From: an uncultured Clostridia bacterium
GTDB lineage: Bacteria > Bacillota > Clostridia > Christensenellales > Borkfalkiaceae
Length of the DNA: 55,087 nucleotides
Direction: 5' to 3'
NCBI GenBank assembly: GCA_947629095.1
Contig: CANRCK010000009.1
Span: 1 to 55,087, forward strand
This document shows, one piece after another, positions 1 to 7,733 of this stretch. The notes under the pieces were generated by a model. The model had not been told where the DNA came from and ran no database searches. It worked only from the letters and a program-made list of their open reading frames with translations. Position numbers and translations under genes: made by a program. How positions within the stretch are numbered: the stretch's first letter is position 1; each line of letters starts with the position of its first letter.

Positions 1-357
1 TATTAAAACGCAACTTTGCACCTTTTCTTTATGTTGGGGGTGAGCCGGCTTTTCGCTTTGCGCTACTTCGCACTAATACTTTACACTGTTATGCTGTTTT
101 AGCTGCACAATAGATTTTCCTATTGACGCAGTTCTTATATTAAATTGTACCCGCACTTTTTTGGTGCGTGCAAGTATTATATAACGCAAAATGGATATTG
201 TCAAACATATGTTTATACATTTTATGAAAAATTTTTTACTTTTCCACATAAATGTGCGGGGATATGGCGTAAGGCATAAGCGAAAGCCGCACCGCCAACG
301 GAAGAAAAGATTATAAGCGGGATTAAAATTATTATTTGAACGAGCCGCCGCGCATGA

Positions 358-400
358 GGAAGGGCGATTCGCCAAGCGGGTTAGCGGCGAACGCCCTTCC
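358..400. repeat. Inverted repeat (hairpin)
   Basis: GGAAGGGCG then TTCGCC at 358-373 pairs with GGCGAA then CGCCCTTCC at 386-400; one A at 367 bulges out. No U-tract follows on either strand, so terminator function is unproven. Confidence 0.6.
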
Positions 401-443
401 CGCACAGCGTACAAATTATATTTTTGACCGATTTGTTTTCTTT

Positions 444-504
444 TGGGCGTGAGCTTGTCCGCGCGGCGTTAGCCGCGCGCTTGTCAAGACAAGCTCACGC
501 CTAA
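444..504. repeat. Nested double inverted repeat at the edge of the AT-rich island
   Basis: The outer arms GGCGTGAGCTTGTC (446-459) and GACAAGCTCACGCC (488-501) pair perfectly and can be extended by a G-T pair. The inner arms CGCGCGGC (460-467) and GCCGCGCG (472-479) close a GTTA tetraloop. A further CTTGTC at 480-485 could also pair with GACAAG at 488-493. This cruciform-capable element sits where composition turns AT-rich, ahead of the CHC2 gene promoter. Confidence 0.65.
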
Positions 505-548
505 ATGCCATTTTGTAAATTTAGAGCACGAGTTAATATAGTTTTCTA

Positions 549-577
549 TTGCTAAATAATGGTAATTATGATATAAT
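549..577 (+). promoter_or_regulatory. Promoter of the CHC2-helicase pair
   Basis: TTGCTA at 549-554, a 17-base spacer and TATAAT at 572-577. The ATG follows only 11 bases after the -10 box, so the transcript would begin about five bases before the start codon, nearly leaderless. No Shine-Dalgarno sequence is present. Confidence 0.7.
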
Positions 578-588
578 ACGGATAATTT

Positions 589-1248
589 ATGAACAACAAA
601 AAGAAATACAATGCAGAAAAAGTTAAATATTTAAAAAATAAAATTGATATTGTTCAAGTAGTGTCAAAAGATATTCAATTAGTAAAGCGGGGCAACAATT
701 TTTTTGGGAGTTGTCCATTTTGTAATGGGACTCACTCGTTAAGTATAAATAAACTCAAACAATATGGGCATTGTTTTTCCTGCGGTGAAAGTTTTGATGT
801 AATCGGTTATTTTCAGAAAGTTAAAGGTTTATCTTTTGTGCAAGCTATTTCACAGCTCATTATTGAAATCAATTCTGCCGATAATAAAGCATTTTCCAAG
901 TTGAATCGAGCATTTAGCCGTTTATCTGATATTGTTAATGATGAGAATAGCGATATTCTTAATAAATTAAGAGCTATTGATAATCAAGCCGAAAAAATAA
1001 TTACTGATTTTATGCTTATTATAGCGGATTTACTTGTTGATTTTGATAAAATGGAATTAGATAAAACAATAGATAGGTCAACTTGGGATATATATTATAA
1101 TTTGTTTGACTCTATGTATTGCAGTATTGAGTGTACAAGTCAAAACGCAATAAAATTAAGTAACCTTTTTAAATATTTGGTTTCTCTTTGCGATATTATT
1201 AAAAACAACGACTACAATTTGGGTGGCTTAATATACATTTCCGAATAA
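589..1248 (+). CDS. Stand-alone CHC2 zinc-finger (DnaG-type) protein
   Basis: This 219-residue protein begins with a DnaG-like CHC2 zinc-binding domain (about residues 15-95). It has C42-P-F-C45 and C62-F-S-C65, followed by the DnaG-like segment in which residues 68-90 read as 'FDVIGYFQKVKGLSFVQAI' and on. Primases usually have CHC2 with one His; here all four ligands are Cys. The TOPRIM catalytic domain of DnaG is absent. The remaining 120 residues are AT-rich, helical and unrecognised. It cannot be a complete primase, and a nucleic-acid-binding accessory role is my inference. It lies 10 bases upstream of the helicase gene with the same AT-rich codon use, so the two are probably co-transcribed. 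The start is near-leaderless. Confidence 0.8.
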   Translation: MNNKKKYNAEKVKYLKNKIDIVQVVSKDIQLVKRGNNFFGSCPFCNGTHSLSINKLKQYGHCFSCGESFDVIGYFQKVKGLSFVQAISQLIIEINSADNKAFSKLNRAFSRLSDIVNDENSDILNKLRAIDNQAEKIITDFMLIIADLLVDFDKMELDKTIDRSTWDIYYNLFDSMYCSIECTSQNAIKLSNLFKYLVSLCDIIKNNDYNLGGLIYISE

Positions 1249-1258
1249 CGAGACAATT

Positions 1259-4200
1259 ATGGGTATATTTGATATTTTCAAAAGACAGAGCAAAAATAAA
1301 AATTTTCCCGAAGAGTATAAAAGTGCTTTAAACTTTAATGAAAAGTTTGAGACCTTAATGTCTGCGGACAAATTTATTGCCCGTAGTGATTATAGGCATT
1401 TAATTGAGCAGTACAATTTTACTTATACTTTTTTTGAGAGTATGCAACGGGGAAATCTTCTTTCGGTTTATTGTAAACAAAATAAACTTCAAGAAAATGA
1501 ATTAAAAAAGTTTATCGGCTGTTATTCTGATATTATTGATTTGGCTAAAGGGTCGGAAATATTTAACGCCCATAACAACTCCTATATTCTATCCCACCTT
1601 GATAGTGAAAAATCCTATTTAGATAAAATCTTATACGAAGTTGACCCCAATATAAACCTTGATGAAGAACAGCGCAGGGTAATTTTATCTGACGAAGATT
1701 ACACTTTGATAATCGCCGGCGCAGGCGCAGGTAAAACAACAACCGTTGCGGCAAAAGTAAGATATTTGGTTGAAAAGAAACACATTGACCCTAAACAAAT
1801 TCTTGTTATATCTTTCACCAATAAAGCGGTTGGTGAGTTAAAAGAAAGAATAAATACAGGGCTTTTAATTCCTTGCCCGATTACGACCTTTCATAGTACG
1901 GGATACGCAATTTTGCGCCAACAGGAAGATAATAAAAAGAAAATTGTCGGTGATGGTTTTCTTTTTAATAGTGTAAATAACTATTTAAAAGGCAATATCC
2001 TTACTCAACCCGAATTAGTTGATAAACTTATTATGTTCTTCGGCTCTTATTTCGACGCTCCATACGAGGGCGATGATATTAACCTGTTTTTTAACTATAT
2101 CGCCAAAGCCGATTTCAGCACCTTAAAAAGTAATGTAAATGAGTACAACGCGCAAATCATTGACAGGCGCACTCACAAAGTTACCACCATTACAAATGAA
2201 ATTTTACGTTCCGCCCAAGAAGTTAAGATTGCAAACTTCCTTTACTTAAATCAAATCGATTACAACTATGAGGAAATATATCCTTATCACATTTTAAAAG
2301 CCAAAAAGCCCTATACCCCCGATTTTTGTATCAGACAGGGGAACAAAGTTGCCTATATTGAGCATTTCGGTATAACCGAAAATGGTAGGCATAGTTTTTA
2401 TACCGCCGAAGAACTCAATAGATATAAGCAGGAAATTCAAGATAAAATTGCCTTGCATAAAAAGCACGGCAGTACCTTGATTTATACATACTCTCAATAC
2501 AATGACGGACGTGATTTTTTAGAGCATTTAAAAGAACAGCTTGAAGAAAATGGTTTTGTATTGAATAGCCGTCCGTCGGAAGAAGTATTTACAAAGCTCG
2601 TCAACACCGAAGAGAATAAATACATATTAAAGCTGGTAAAACTCATCTGCACCTTTATAAATAATTTCAAAACAAACGGATATACGCTTGATGATTTCTA
2701 TCGTTTTGAAAGAACCAACGCAAATGTCCGCACAAAATTATTTTTTGATGTTTGCAAGGCGTGTTATTTAGAGTACCAAAAAAGATTATCGGAAGAAAAT
2801 GCTATCGATTTCCAAGATATGATTAACGATTCCGCAAGAATTTTGCGTGAAAAACAAAACGCCAACGAGAAACTTGATTATAAGTACATAATAGTTGACG
2901 AATATCAAGACATTTCAAGACAGCGTTTTGATTTAACAAAAGAATTATCAAAAATTTGTAATGCTAAAATTATAGCTGTGGGAGATGATTGGCAGTCTAT
3001 ATATGCGTTTAGCGGCTCGGATATTTCCTTGTTTACGCATTTCTGCTCTATTATGGGTTATGGGCAAGAACTGAAAATTACAAAGACTTACCGTAACGCA
3101 CAGGAAGTTATAGATATTGCAGGAAATTTTGTTCAGAAGAACGAAACGCAAATTAAAAAATCTCTTATTTCCCCCAAACATATTCAAAAGCCCGTCATTA
3201 TCCAAACTTACAGTGAAGATTATGACAAAAAAGAATTTAAGGGCAAAGGTGGTAAATATTTTCAACTTGGCAAGCAGGTTGAAGAACTTATCGGAAAAAT
3301 TTTAGAACAGAATAAGCGAGAGGGTAAAAGTTTAAACTCATCAATTTTGTTGATTGGGCGATTTAACTTTGATGCCCGCAACTTATGCTTTTCAAATGAT
3401 TTCGTTTATGACGAAAACAACGGTAAAATTTTCAGCAAGAAATATCCGAAAGCAAAATTGGAATTTTTGACGGCTCATAGCTCAAAGGGTTTGGGTTATG
3501 ATAATGTAATCATTGTAAATGCGAGAAATGAGCTTTACGGCTTCCCCGCAAAAGTCGATGATGACCCCGTGATGAAGTATGTTATTAAAGACGATACTTC
3601 AATAGAGTATGCGGAAGAAAGACGGCTGTTTTATGTGGCTATGACACGAACTAAAAACAGAGTGTTTATTGTAACACCCGAAAACCACCCGTCGGAATTT
3701 ATTTTGGAATTGGTAAAAGATTATCCCAATATTACCGTGCATGGAGAACTCAATAAAGAAAATGAAACAAATATCGGCACCATAAAAAAATGTCCTATCT
3801 GTGGCTATCCTTTACAATTAAGATATAAAAAAGATTATGGCTTCCGTTTATGGTTGTGTACAAACGAGCCAGAGATTTGCAGTTTTATGACCAACGAAAT
3901 AGGGGGCGGTGATTTTTCTATCCAAAAATGCGACAGTTGTCAAGACGGTTATCTTGTCGTCAAAAAGGCAAAAACAGGAGACAATTATATTTTGGGCTGT
4001 ACAAATTATAAAGCCGACGGAACGGGTTGCGATAGGCGTATGAGCCGAGATTATTACAAGCGTTGGCTTACCACGGGATTTGAAGATGATTTATCAGCCG
4101 ATAAACCACTTTATCAAAAAGAAATTCCTACGCAAATGCCGCAGATAAAATCGACCGATGAAAAGCCTGCCGCTTCGGAGCGCAAAAAAGCCGAAGTGCA

Positions 4201-4495
4201 TAAAACAACGCTTATCGGTAAAGATAATTTTAATGTTGTCGCAGATGATGAGGGCAATATTATTACCGATATGGAGCTTTTAACGGCTCTGCGTGCTCTG
4301 CGTTTTGATATCGCCAAAGAAAAAGAAATCGCGCCTTATAAGGTAATTAATAATCAAAAATTGGTAAGCCTTGCAACCTATCGCCCCGAAACGAGAGAAG
4401 AATTTATTTCACTCTACGGGTTTAGCGAAACTACATATAATGAGTATGGTTTAAGATTTTTAGAGGCAATAAAAAAGTTTTATTCCAAAAAATAA
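1259..4495 (+). CDS. UvrD/Rep-family helicase with nuclease-like insert, zinc ribbons and HRDC-like tail
   Basis: This 1078-residue SF1 helicase has Walker A GAGAGKTT near 153-161, DEYQD at 547-551, GDDWQSIYAFSGS near 575-587, TAHSSKGLG near 738-745 and YVAMTRTKN near 792-800. Inside the first helicase half, residues 320-420 resemble a PD-(D/E)XK fold: P354-D355, then E368 in 'IEHFG', as in helicase IV-like proteins; the usual E-x-K lysine is not evident. Two four-Cys topoisomerase-type zinc ribbons follow (C845, C848, C867, C874 and C891, C894, C914, C924), then an HRDC-like domain (about 1000-1075). It should be an ATP-driven 3'-5' DNA translocase; cleavage activity is inferred. It is far more AT-rich than most of the window and lies beside a tRNA gene, which suggests transfer. 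It has no strong ribosome site. Confidence 0.9.
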   Translation: MGIFDIFKRQSKNKNFPEEYKSALNFNEKFETLMSADKFIARSDYRHLIEQYNFTYTFFESMQRGNLLSVYCKQNKLQENELKKFIGCYSDIIDLAKGSEIFNAHNNSYILSHLDSEKSYLDKILYEVDPNINLDEEQRRVILSDEDYTLIIAGAGAGKTTTVAAKVRYLVEKKHIDPKQILVISFTNKAVGELKERINTGLLIPCPITTFHSTGYAILRQQEDNKKKIVGDGFLFNSVNNYLKGNILTQPELVDKLIMFFGSYFDAPYEGDDINLFFNYIAKADFSTLKSNVNEYNAQIIDRRTHKVTTITNEILRSAQEVKIANFLYLNQIDYNYEEIYPYHILKAKKPYTPDFCIRQGNKVAYIEHFGITENGRHSFYTAEELNRYKQEIQDKIALHKKHGSTLIYTYSQYNDGRDFLEHLKEQLEENGFVLNSRPSEEVFTKLVNTEENKYILKLVKLICTFINNFKTNGYTLDDFYRFERTNANVRTKLFFDVCKACYLEYQKRLSEENAIDFQDMINDSARILREKQNANEKLDYKYIIVDEYQDISRQRFDLTKELSKICNAKIIAVGDDWQSIYAFSGSDISLFTHFCSIMGYGQELKITKTYRNAQEVIDIAGNFVQKNETQIKKSLISPKHIQKPVIIQTYSEDYDKKEFKGKGGKYFQLGKQVEELIGKILEQNKREGKSLNSSILLIGRFNFDARNLCFSNDFVYDENNGKIFSKKYPKAKLEFLTAHSSKGLGYDNVIIVNARNELYGFPAKVDDDPVMKYVIKDDTSIEYAEERRLFYVAMTRTKNRVFIVTPENHPSEFILELVKDYPNITVHGELNKENETNIGTIKKCPICGYPLQLRYKKDYGFRLWLCTNEPEICSFMTNEIGGGDFSIQKCDSCQDGYLVVKKAKTGDNYILGCTNYKADGTGCDRRMSRDYYKRWLTTGFEDDLSADKPLYQKEIPTQMPQIKSTDEKPAASERKKAEVHKTTLIGKDNFNVVADDEGNIITDMELLTALRALRFDIAKEKEIAPYKVINNQKLVSLATYRPETREEFISLYGFSETTYNEYGLRFLEAIKKFYSKK

Positions 4496-4500
4496 AAGTT

Positions 4501-4534
4501 ACCCTATGGCTGTCGCAGTCATAGGGTATTTTCT
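4501..4534 (+). terminator. Terminator after the helicase gene
   Basis: ACCCTATGGCTG and CAGTCATAGGGT form a 12-pair stem (one G-U) at 4501-4527, followed by a T-rich stretch. It starts five bases after the stop codon. Confidence 0.85.
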
Positions 4535-4575
4535 AAAAAATAAGGACGTAAATTGATTGTGTTCAACTTACGTCC
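4535..4575 (-). terminator. Terminator of the tRNA-Ser gene
   Basis: Arms at 4544-4556 and 4563-4575 (GGACGTAAGTTGA read on the minus strand) form a 13-pair stem with one G-U pair. On the minus strand the T-run lies at 4543-4535. It sits directly after the tRNA 3' end. Confidence 0.8.
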
Positions 4576-4579
4576 CCCT

Positions 4580-4671
4580 TGGCGCGGATGGAGGGATTTG
4601 AACCCTCGCTACGATTCACTCGTACTACTCCCTTAGCAGGGGAGCCCCTTGAGCCACTTGGGTACGTCCGC
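4580..4671 (-). tRNA. tRNA-Ser (anticodon GCT)
   Basis: On the minus strand the acceptor begins GCGGACG and pairs with CATCCGC, with one C-A mismatch. The anticodon stem CTCCC/GGGAG encloses loop CTGCTAA, giving anticodon GCT (serine AGC/AGT codons). A long variable arm, as expected for class II tRNAs, precedes the T-arm GAGGG-TTCAAAT-CCCTC. The CCA end is encoded. Ser tRNA genes are common integration sites, and the AT-rich helicase island lies against its 3' side, although I find no duplicated 3' end. Confidence 0.95.
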
Positions 4672-4684
4672 TCAATGCTCAATC

Positions 4685-4713
4685 AATATATCACAATTTT
4701 GCGGGTTTGTCAA
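4685..4713 (-). promoter_or_regulatory. Promoter of tRNA-Ser
   Basis: On the minus strand TTGACA (4713-4708), a 17-base spacer and TATATT (4690-4685), ending 13 bases before the tRNA 5' end. Confidence 0.8.
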
Positions 4714-4798
4714 AGCATTATTCGGAGTTTTAAAAAATTAATATTTTTATTTTCAGTCCCGCAAACGCCCTGTTCCCACCCGCCGTTAAACGGCAATA

Positions 4799-5911
4799 TT
4801 ACTTGCCGATATATATAAGGGGAACTTCCATTTCCGCGGTTAAGGACGTGTGGTGACCATTGAAGCTGTGACCGAGCGGAGTGAGCTGCATTATTTTATC
4901 GGTGGTTCCAACGGCGATATAGTCGCCCAAAAGATCTGCGTGGACATTGGGAACGCCAACGCCGAAATAGTTGCTTTCAATCAACTCCCGCGAAGTGAAA
5001 AGCGCAAAATCGTCGCCGTATTTTTGGGTGAAAAGCTTTGAAAAACGATTGCCGCAGCCCGGTTTGACCTTGAAGGCAGGCGCGCGCGCCTCGAGATAGG
5101 GCGGCCACTCCAGAAGGGAAAGAAGCTCGGCGTCCTTATATAATTCAATACACCCGCCGATATCTATCTGACCGTGGTCGGCGGTGACGATGAAAAGGGT
5201 GTTTTCAAGCCCGGCAAACAAACTTTCAACGCCGGCGTTAAGAGCGGTTATTACAGAGCGCGCCTCTGCCGAAGAAACGCCGTGGCGGTGCATTGTGGAA
5301 TCCGGCTCGGTGTAGTACGCGTATACGAACTGTCTGCCCTCCCCCGAACATGCCGTTTTGATATTTTTGAGCAATCCCTCGAAAGAATCCCATATATATT
5401 TGTGTTTATCGTCGCTGCGCCAGAATGAAGGGATTACGCAGTTTACCGTTATTCGGTCGGTTGCGCACTTGTAGAAGGGTACAACGGGGAGAGCCTTGTA
5501 GGCATAGCCGTCCTCCACCCGTTCGCCCGTAAAAGAGTCGGTATCGCGGAAGATATCAACCGCCCTGCCAAGCTCCTTAAAATAGAGACTCCAACCGAAC
5601 CAACCGTGCTCCATGGGATACTCGTTTGTGAGAAGGGACGTGGTTGCGTTGGTTGTGGTGGACGGAAACACAGAGGTTAAAGTTTGCCGTACGTTTTTCC
5701 TTAAAAAACTTTCCGCGGGGAGATTTGTTTCCAACGGATGGGTGCCAAGCCCGTCGAGAATAAGAAAGACTACGTTTTTATAGTCCTTTTTCAGCTCGAC
5801 GCTAAGCCCTTCCAAAACGGGTTTGTTGTTGGGGCAACCGAGATATTCGGCAAGGGTTGCGGAGATATTTACGATATTGCGCGTGAAGTCGGGCTTTATG
5901 AGCTTAGTCAC
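4799..5911 (-). CDS. Type I phosphodiesterase / nucleotide pyrophosphatase family protein
   Basis: This 370-residue protein belongs to the alkaline-phosphatase superfamily of metal-dependent phosphodiesterases. Seen: the metal-binding 'LILDGLG' with D53, the nucleophile region 'FPSTTTNATTSLLT' around T86-T87, a 'TADHGQ' metal site near 245 and a final 'GHHTSL' histidine region near 355. There is no signal peptide or membrane segment, so it is probably cytoplasmic; the substrate is unknown. The start is GTG, chosen because GGGAGG lies seven bases upstream. It stands alone, with its own promoter at 5937-5965 and oppositely oriented or RNA genes downstream. Its short length fits the bacterial family rather than the longer eukaryotic enzymes. 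Confidence 0.85.
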   Translation of the reverse strand: MTKLIKPDFTRNIVNISATLAEYLGCPNNKPVLEGLSVELKKDYKNVVFLILDGLGTHPLETNLPAESFLRKNVRQTLTSVFPSTTTNATTSLLTNEYPMEHGWFGWSLYFKELGRAVDIFRDTDSFTGERVEDGYAYKALPVVPFYKCATDRITVNCVIPSFWRSDDKHKYIWDSFEGLLKNIKTACSGEGRQFVYAYYTEPDSTMHRHGVSSAEARSVITALNAGVESLFAGLENTLFIVTADHGQIDIGGCIELYKDAELLSLLEWPPYLEARAPAFKVKPGCGNRFSKLFTQKYGDDFALFTSRELIESNYFGVGVPNVHADLLGDYIAVGTTDKIMQLTPLGHSFNGHHTSLTAEMEVPLIYIGK

Positions 5912-5936
5912 TTGGACCTCCCTATGGTTTTGGAAT

Positions 5937-5965
5937 ATTGTAGCATATGGCGCGGATTATGTCAA
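5937..5965 (-). promoter_or_regulatory. Promoter of the phosphodiesterase gene
   Basis: Minus-strand TTGACA (5965-5960), 17-base spacer, TACAAT (5942-5937), followed by the GGGAGG ribosome site and the GTG start at 5911. Confidence 0.85.
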
Positions 5966-6008
5966 TAAGGCAGACCATTCTACCACTGTTCTGCTATGTG
6001 TTGAGGCG

Positions 6009-6060
6009 CACCCCCTCAGTCTGCTGCGCAGACAGCTCCCCCACGAGTGGGGGAGCCAAG
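6009..6060. repeat. Interspersed double-hairpin repeat, copy 1
   Basis: Layout: CCCCCTCA, hairpin 1 GTCTGC-TGC-GCAGAC-like, hairpin 2 GCTCCCCC-ACGAGT-GGGGGAGC, then CCAAG. The same two-hairpin layout recurs at 49944-49995 and 54945-54998 with different but still complementary stem bases. A degenerate tail related to it continues to about 6160, ending in another GGGGAGCCAAG. Confidence 0.85.
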
Positions 6061-6275
6061 TGGTGGGTGTGTTGCAGCCGGCGCCCTTTGACTCAAGGTG
6101 GACAAAGAAGGGCGCGGGACAGACGGCGCCCTTGCTGCGAGGGGAGCCAAGAAAAAAGGCGCGTTCACTCCCCCCCCCTGTCATTCTACGCGAGCTTGCG
6201 ACGCCTCACCTTTGGTGATAGGAGGGTGCAGCCACCCCCTCCCATGTCATTCTGAGGCGTTAGCCGAAGAAAATC
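6061..6275. other. Repeat-derived intergenic DNA without a gene
   Basis: The stretch holds shuffled fragments of the double-hairpin repeat (TGTGTTGCAGCC, GGGGAGCCAAG) and GC-rich direct fragments such as GGCGCCC. Short open frames on both strands overlap each other and lack ribosome sites and recognisable domains. I support no gene here. Confidence 0.6.
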
Positions 6276-6307
6276 GGCGCGGGGCTTTTTGGAAAAAGCC
6301 CCGCGCC
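6276..6307. terminator. Bidirectional terminator-like hairpin
   Basis: GGCGCGGGGCTTTTT and AAAAAGCCCCGCGCC form a perfect 15-pair stem with a two-base loop. It lies 16 bases beyond the stop of the CotF-like gene and probably ends that transcript. Confidence 0.85.
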
Positions 6308-6323
6308 GGTTAAATTTTTTTGG

Positions 6324-6617
6324 TTACTTTGCCTTTAACTGGCTTTTTTGCTTTTTGTATGTTTGGTTTGCCGTGTCGATGAGATTTTTATTGGCGGGCT
6401 GCGGCTGATAGTAACCGCGCGTGGACATCTGCGTGAAAAGCGTGTACTGGTTTTCGGCTACGCCAAGAAGATTTGACGAAAAGTTTTTGCGTATGGACTT
6501 GGTGCTGCCCTCAAACAGCGCGGTTGTGTATAGAGTCATAAGCTGTTTTTCACTTTCGAGCATATCCTGCAGAGCGTCCTTTTCATTGAGCGTTACGTCG
6601 CTTTTTGTAAGCTTCAT
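6324..6617 (-). CDS. CotF-family spore coat protein
   Basis: This 97-residue protein resembles the CotF spore coat family: an all-helical chain with 'DMLESEKQLMTLYTTAL', 'SIRKNFSSNLLGVAENQYTLF' and a C-terminal 'MSTRGYY' with Gln/Pro/Asn-rich residues. CotF-type proteins are deposited on the spore surface in Bacillota, and small CotF-like proteins are numerous in Clostridia. I take the ATG at 6617 because AGGAGGTT lies just upstream; the longer frame to 6884 would run through the preceding coat gene in another frame. It follows the 62-residue partner by two bases, so the two are translated together. Confidence 0.85.
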   Translation of the reverse strand: MKLTKSDVTLNEKDALQDMLESEKQLMTLYTTALFEGSTKSIRKNFSSNLLGVAENQYTLFTQMSTRGYYQPQPANKNLIDTANQTYKKQKSQLKAK

Positions 6618-6619
6618 TT

Positions 6620-6808
6620 TCAACCTCCTATAACGTTGAGAAGAGCGTTGTAGCGCTGTTCGTGTTCGTCTGCAATAAGCGACATGCATTGCGCCAGATC
6701 GATGTCCGTCAAGGACTTGGAATAGGCGCGCGCCTTTTTGCAGATAAGCCCCTCGGCGGTCAAGGCGTCGGAGATGAGTTCGAGTTCCTTTGAAGTTATA
6801 TCCTGCAT
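6620..6808 (-). CDS. Small spore-coat-associated protein
   Basis: A 62-residue helical protein ('LELISDALTAEGLICKKARAY', 'DLAQCMSLIADEHEQRYNALLNVIGG') that resembles the N-terminal half of CotF/ferritin-like coat proteins. It is encoded directly upstream of the CotF-like gene, with a CGGAGGT ribosome site. Such paired small genes are common in sporulating Clostridia. The coat role is inferred from the neighbour and from the family-like helix pattern. A G+C-rich hairpin lies upstream at about 6837-6862; I could not assign a sporulation sigma promoter. Confidence 0.7.
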   Translation of the reverse strand: MQDITSKELELISDALTAEGLICKKARAYSKSLTDIDLAQCMSLIADEHEQRYNALLNVIGG

Positions 6809-6893
6809 AAAAAAATACCTCCGCTCTGTTTATTGCCCGCGCGCGGCTTTTTATACGCGGGAGAGCGGAGATATTGCGCGGCAATGCCGCATT

Positions 6894-7733
6894 TTATACT
6901 TTTTTGGGGTCGATGAAGGAGGCGAACAGGTCGGTCACCTCGGGCGACTTGCCCTTTATCATCTGATAGTATGGGTCGGAAGAGAAATCCCTCTCCTTTT
7001 CATACTCGCCGCCCAGCGCTTCTATTGCGAATTTAAGTTCCTGATATTCTATAAAGGATATCCCCTCTTCGTCGATTTTGTCGAGAAGATACGGGAGGGC
7101 GCGCTCGTCGCCGTACGCGGCAAGATAGCTTGCGTGCATGGGGATATTTTCCACGTCGCCGCGGAATTCCTTCAACAAAATATCGAAAATGCGCTCGTCG
7201 CGGACGACCGAACGGGAGAGAATTTCGCACATAAGCTCCTTTTCCGTGCCGTTGCGGTAATTTTCGAGGGCTTCGTTTAAAACGAGGTCGGCTTTTTCCT
7301 TTATTAAATCGGCGCAGCGGTCCTTTAAATCGTCGTCGTCCGTTTCAACGAGGATTTGCAAATATTTTTTTATTGCGCGGTCGTCGGAACCGATTATGGT
7401 CATTGCATACTCGCGCTCAGAGCCATCGCCGTCGAGCATCGGAAGGAGAGCTTCGGTTAAATTTCTGCCCTCAATCTCCGTGCATAAAAACTCCGGAACG
7501 GGCACATTTTCGCGTATATGTGCCTTTAAACTGCGGATAAGGTCGGCGTCGGACATCTCCGCGTAGAACTCACGCGGGGTTTTGCCTATGGATTTTATTA
7601 CCGTGTCGCCGAATTTTTGATAGAGCTTTGGAATTATGTCCTCCCACTCCTCTTCACTGTATTTGCCTGAGTTTTTTGCGATATAGTCGCTGAGTTTTTC
7701 ATCGAACATACCGTCGAAATCGTAAAGCTTCAT
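6894..7733 (-). CDS. HEAT-like helical repeat protein, unknown function
   Basis: I do not recognise a named family. The 279-residue acidic protein has no signal or membrane segment. Its middle (about residues 100-250) is a run of paired helices with HEAT-like signs, such as 'DDRAIKKYLQILVETDDDDLKDRCADLI' and 'YGDERALPYLLDKI'. The start overlaps the stop of the upstream TPR protein gene by one base (TAATG), so the two are translationally coupled and probably work together. A cytoplasmic protein-protein scaffold is the likeliest class. Confidence 0.6.
   Translation of the reverse strand: MKLYDFDGMFDEKLSDYIAKNSGKYSEEEWEDIIPKLYQKFGDTVIKSIGKTPREFYAEMSDADLIRSLKAHIRENVPVPEFLCTEIEGRNLTEALLPMLDGDGSEREYAMTIIGSDDRAIKKYLQILVETDDDDLKDRCADLIKEKADLVLNEALENYRNGTEKELMCEILSRSVVRDERIFDILLKEFRGDVENIPMHASYLAAYGDERALPYLLDKIDEEGISFIEYQELKFAIEALGGEYEKERDFSSDPYYQMIKGKSPEVTDLFASFIDPKKV

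Larger units (their letters stand above)
1..548. other. Intergenic region with two hairpins, no convincing gene
   Basis: I see no supported gene here. A 113-codon minus-strand frame at 73-414 has no ribosome site, no recognisable domain and a basic, Arg/Ser-rich composition, so I treat it as chance. The region holds two strong inverted repeats (358-400 and 444-504, listed separately). Base composition shifts from mixed to clearly AT-rich near 500-550, just before the CHC2/helicase pair. Confidence 0.6.

Noticed and set aside
73-414. 113-codon minus-strand open frame near the left end
   Set aside because: No ribosome site, no domain and an Arg/Ser-rich composition typical of chance frames; it overlaps the 358-400 hairpin.
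4580-4671. Duplicated attachment site at the far side of the CHC2-helicase island
   Set aside because: I could not find a second copy of the tRNA 3' end in the first 600 bases.
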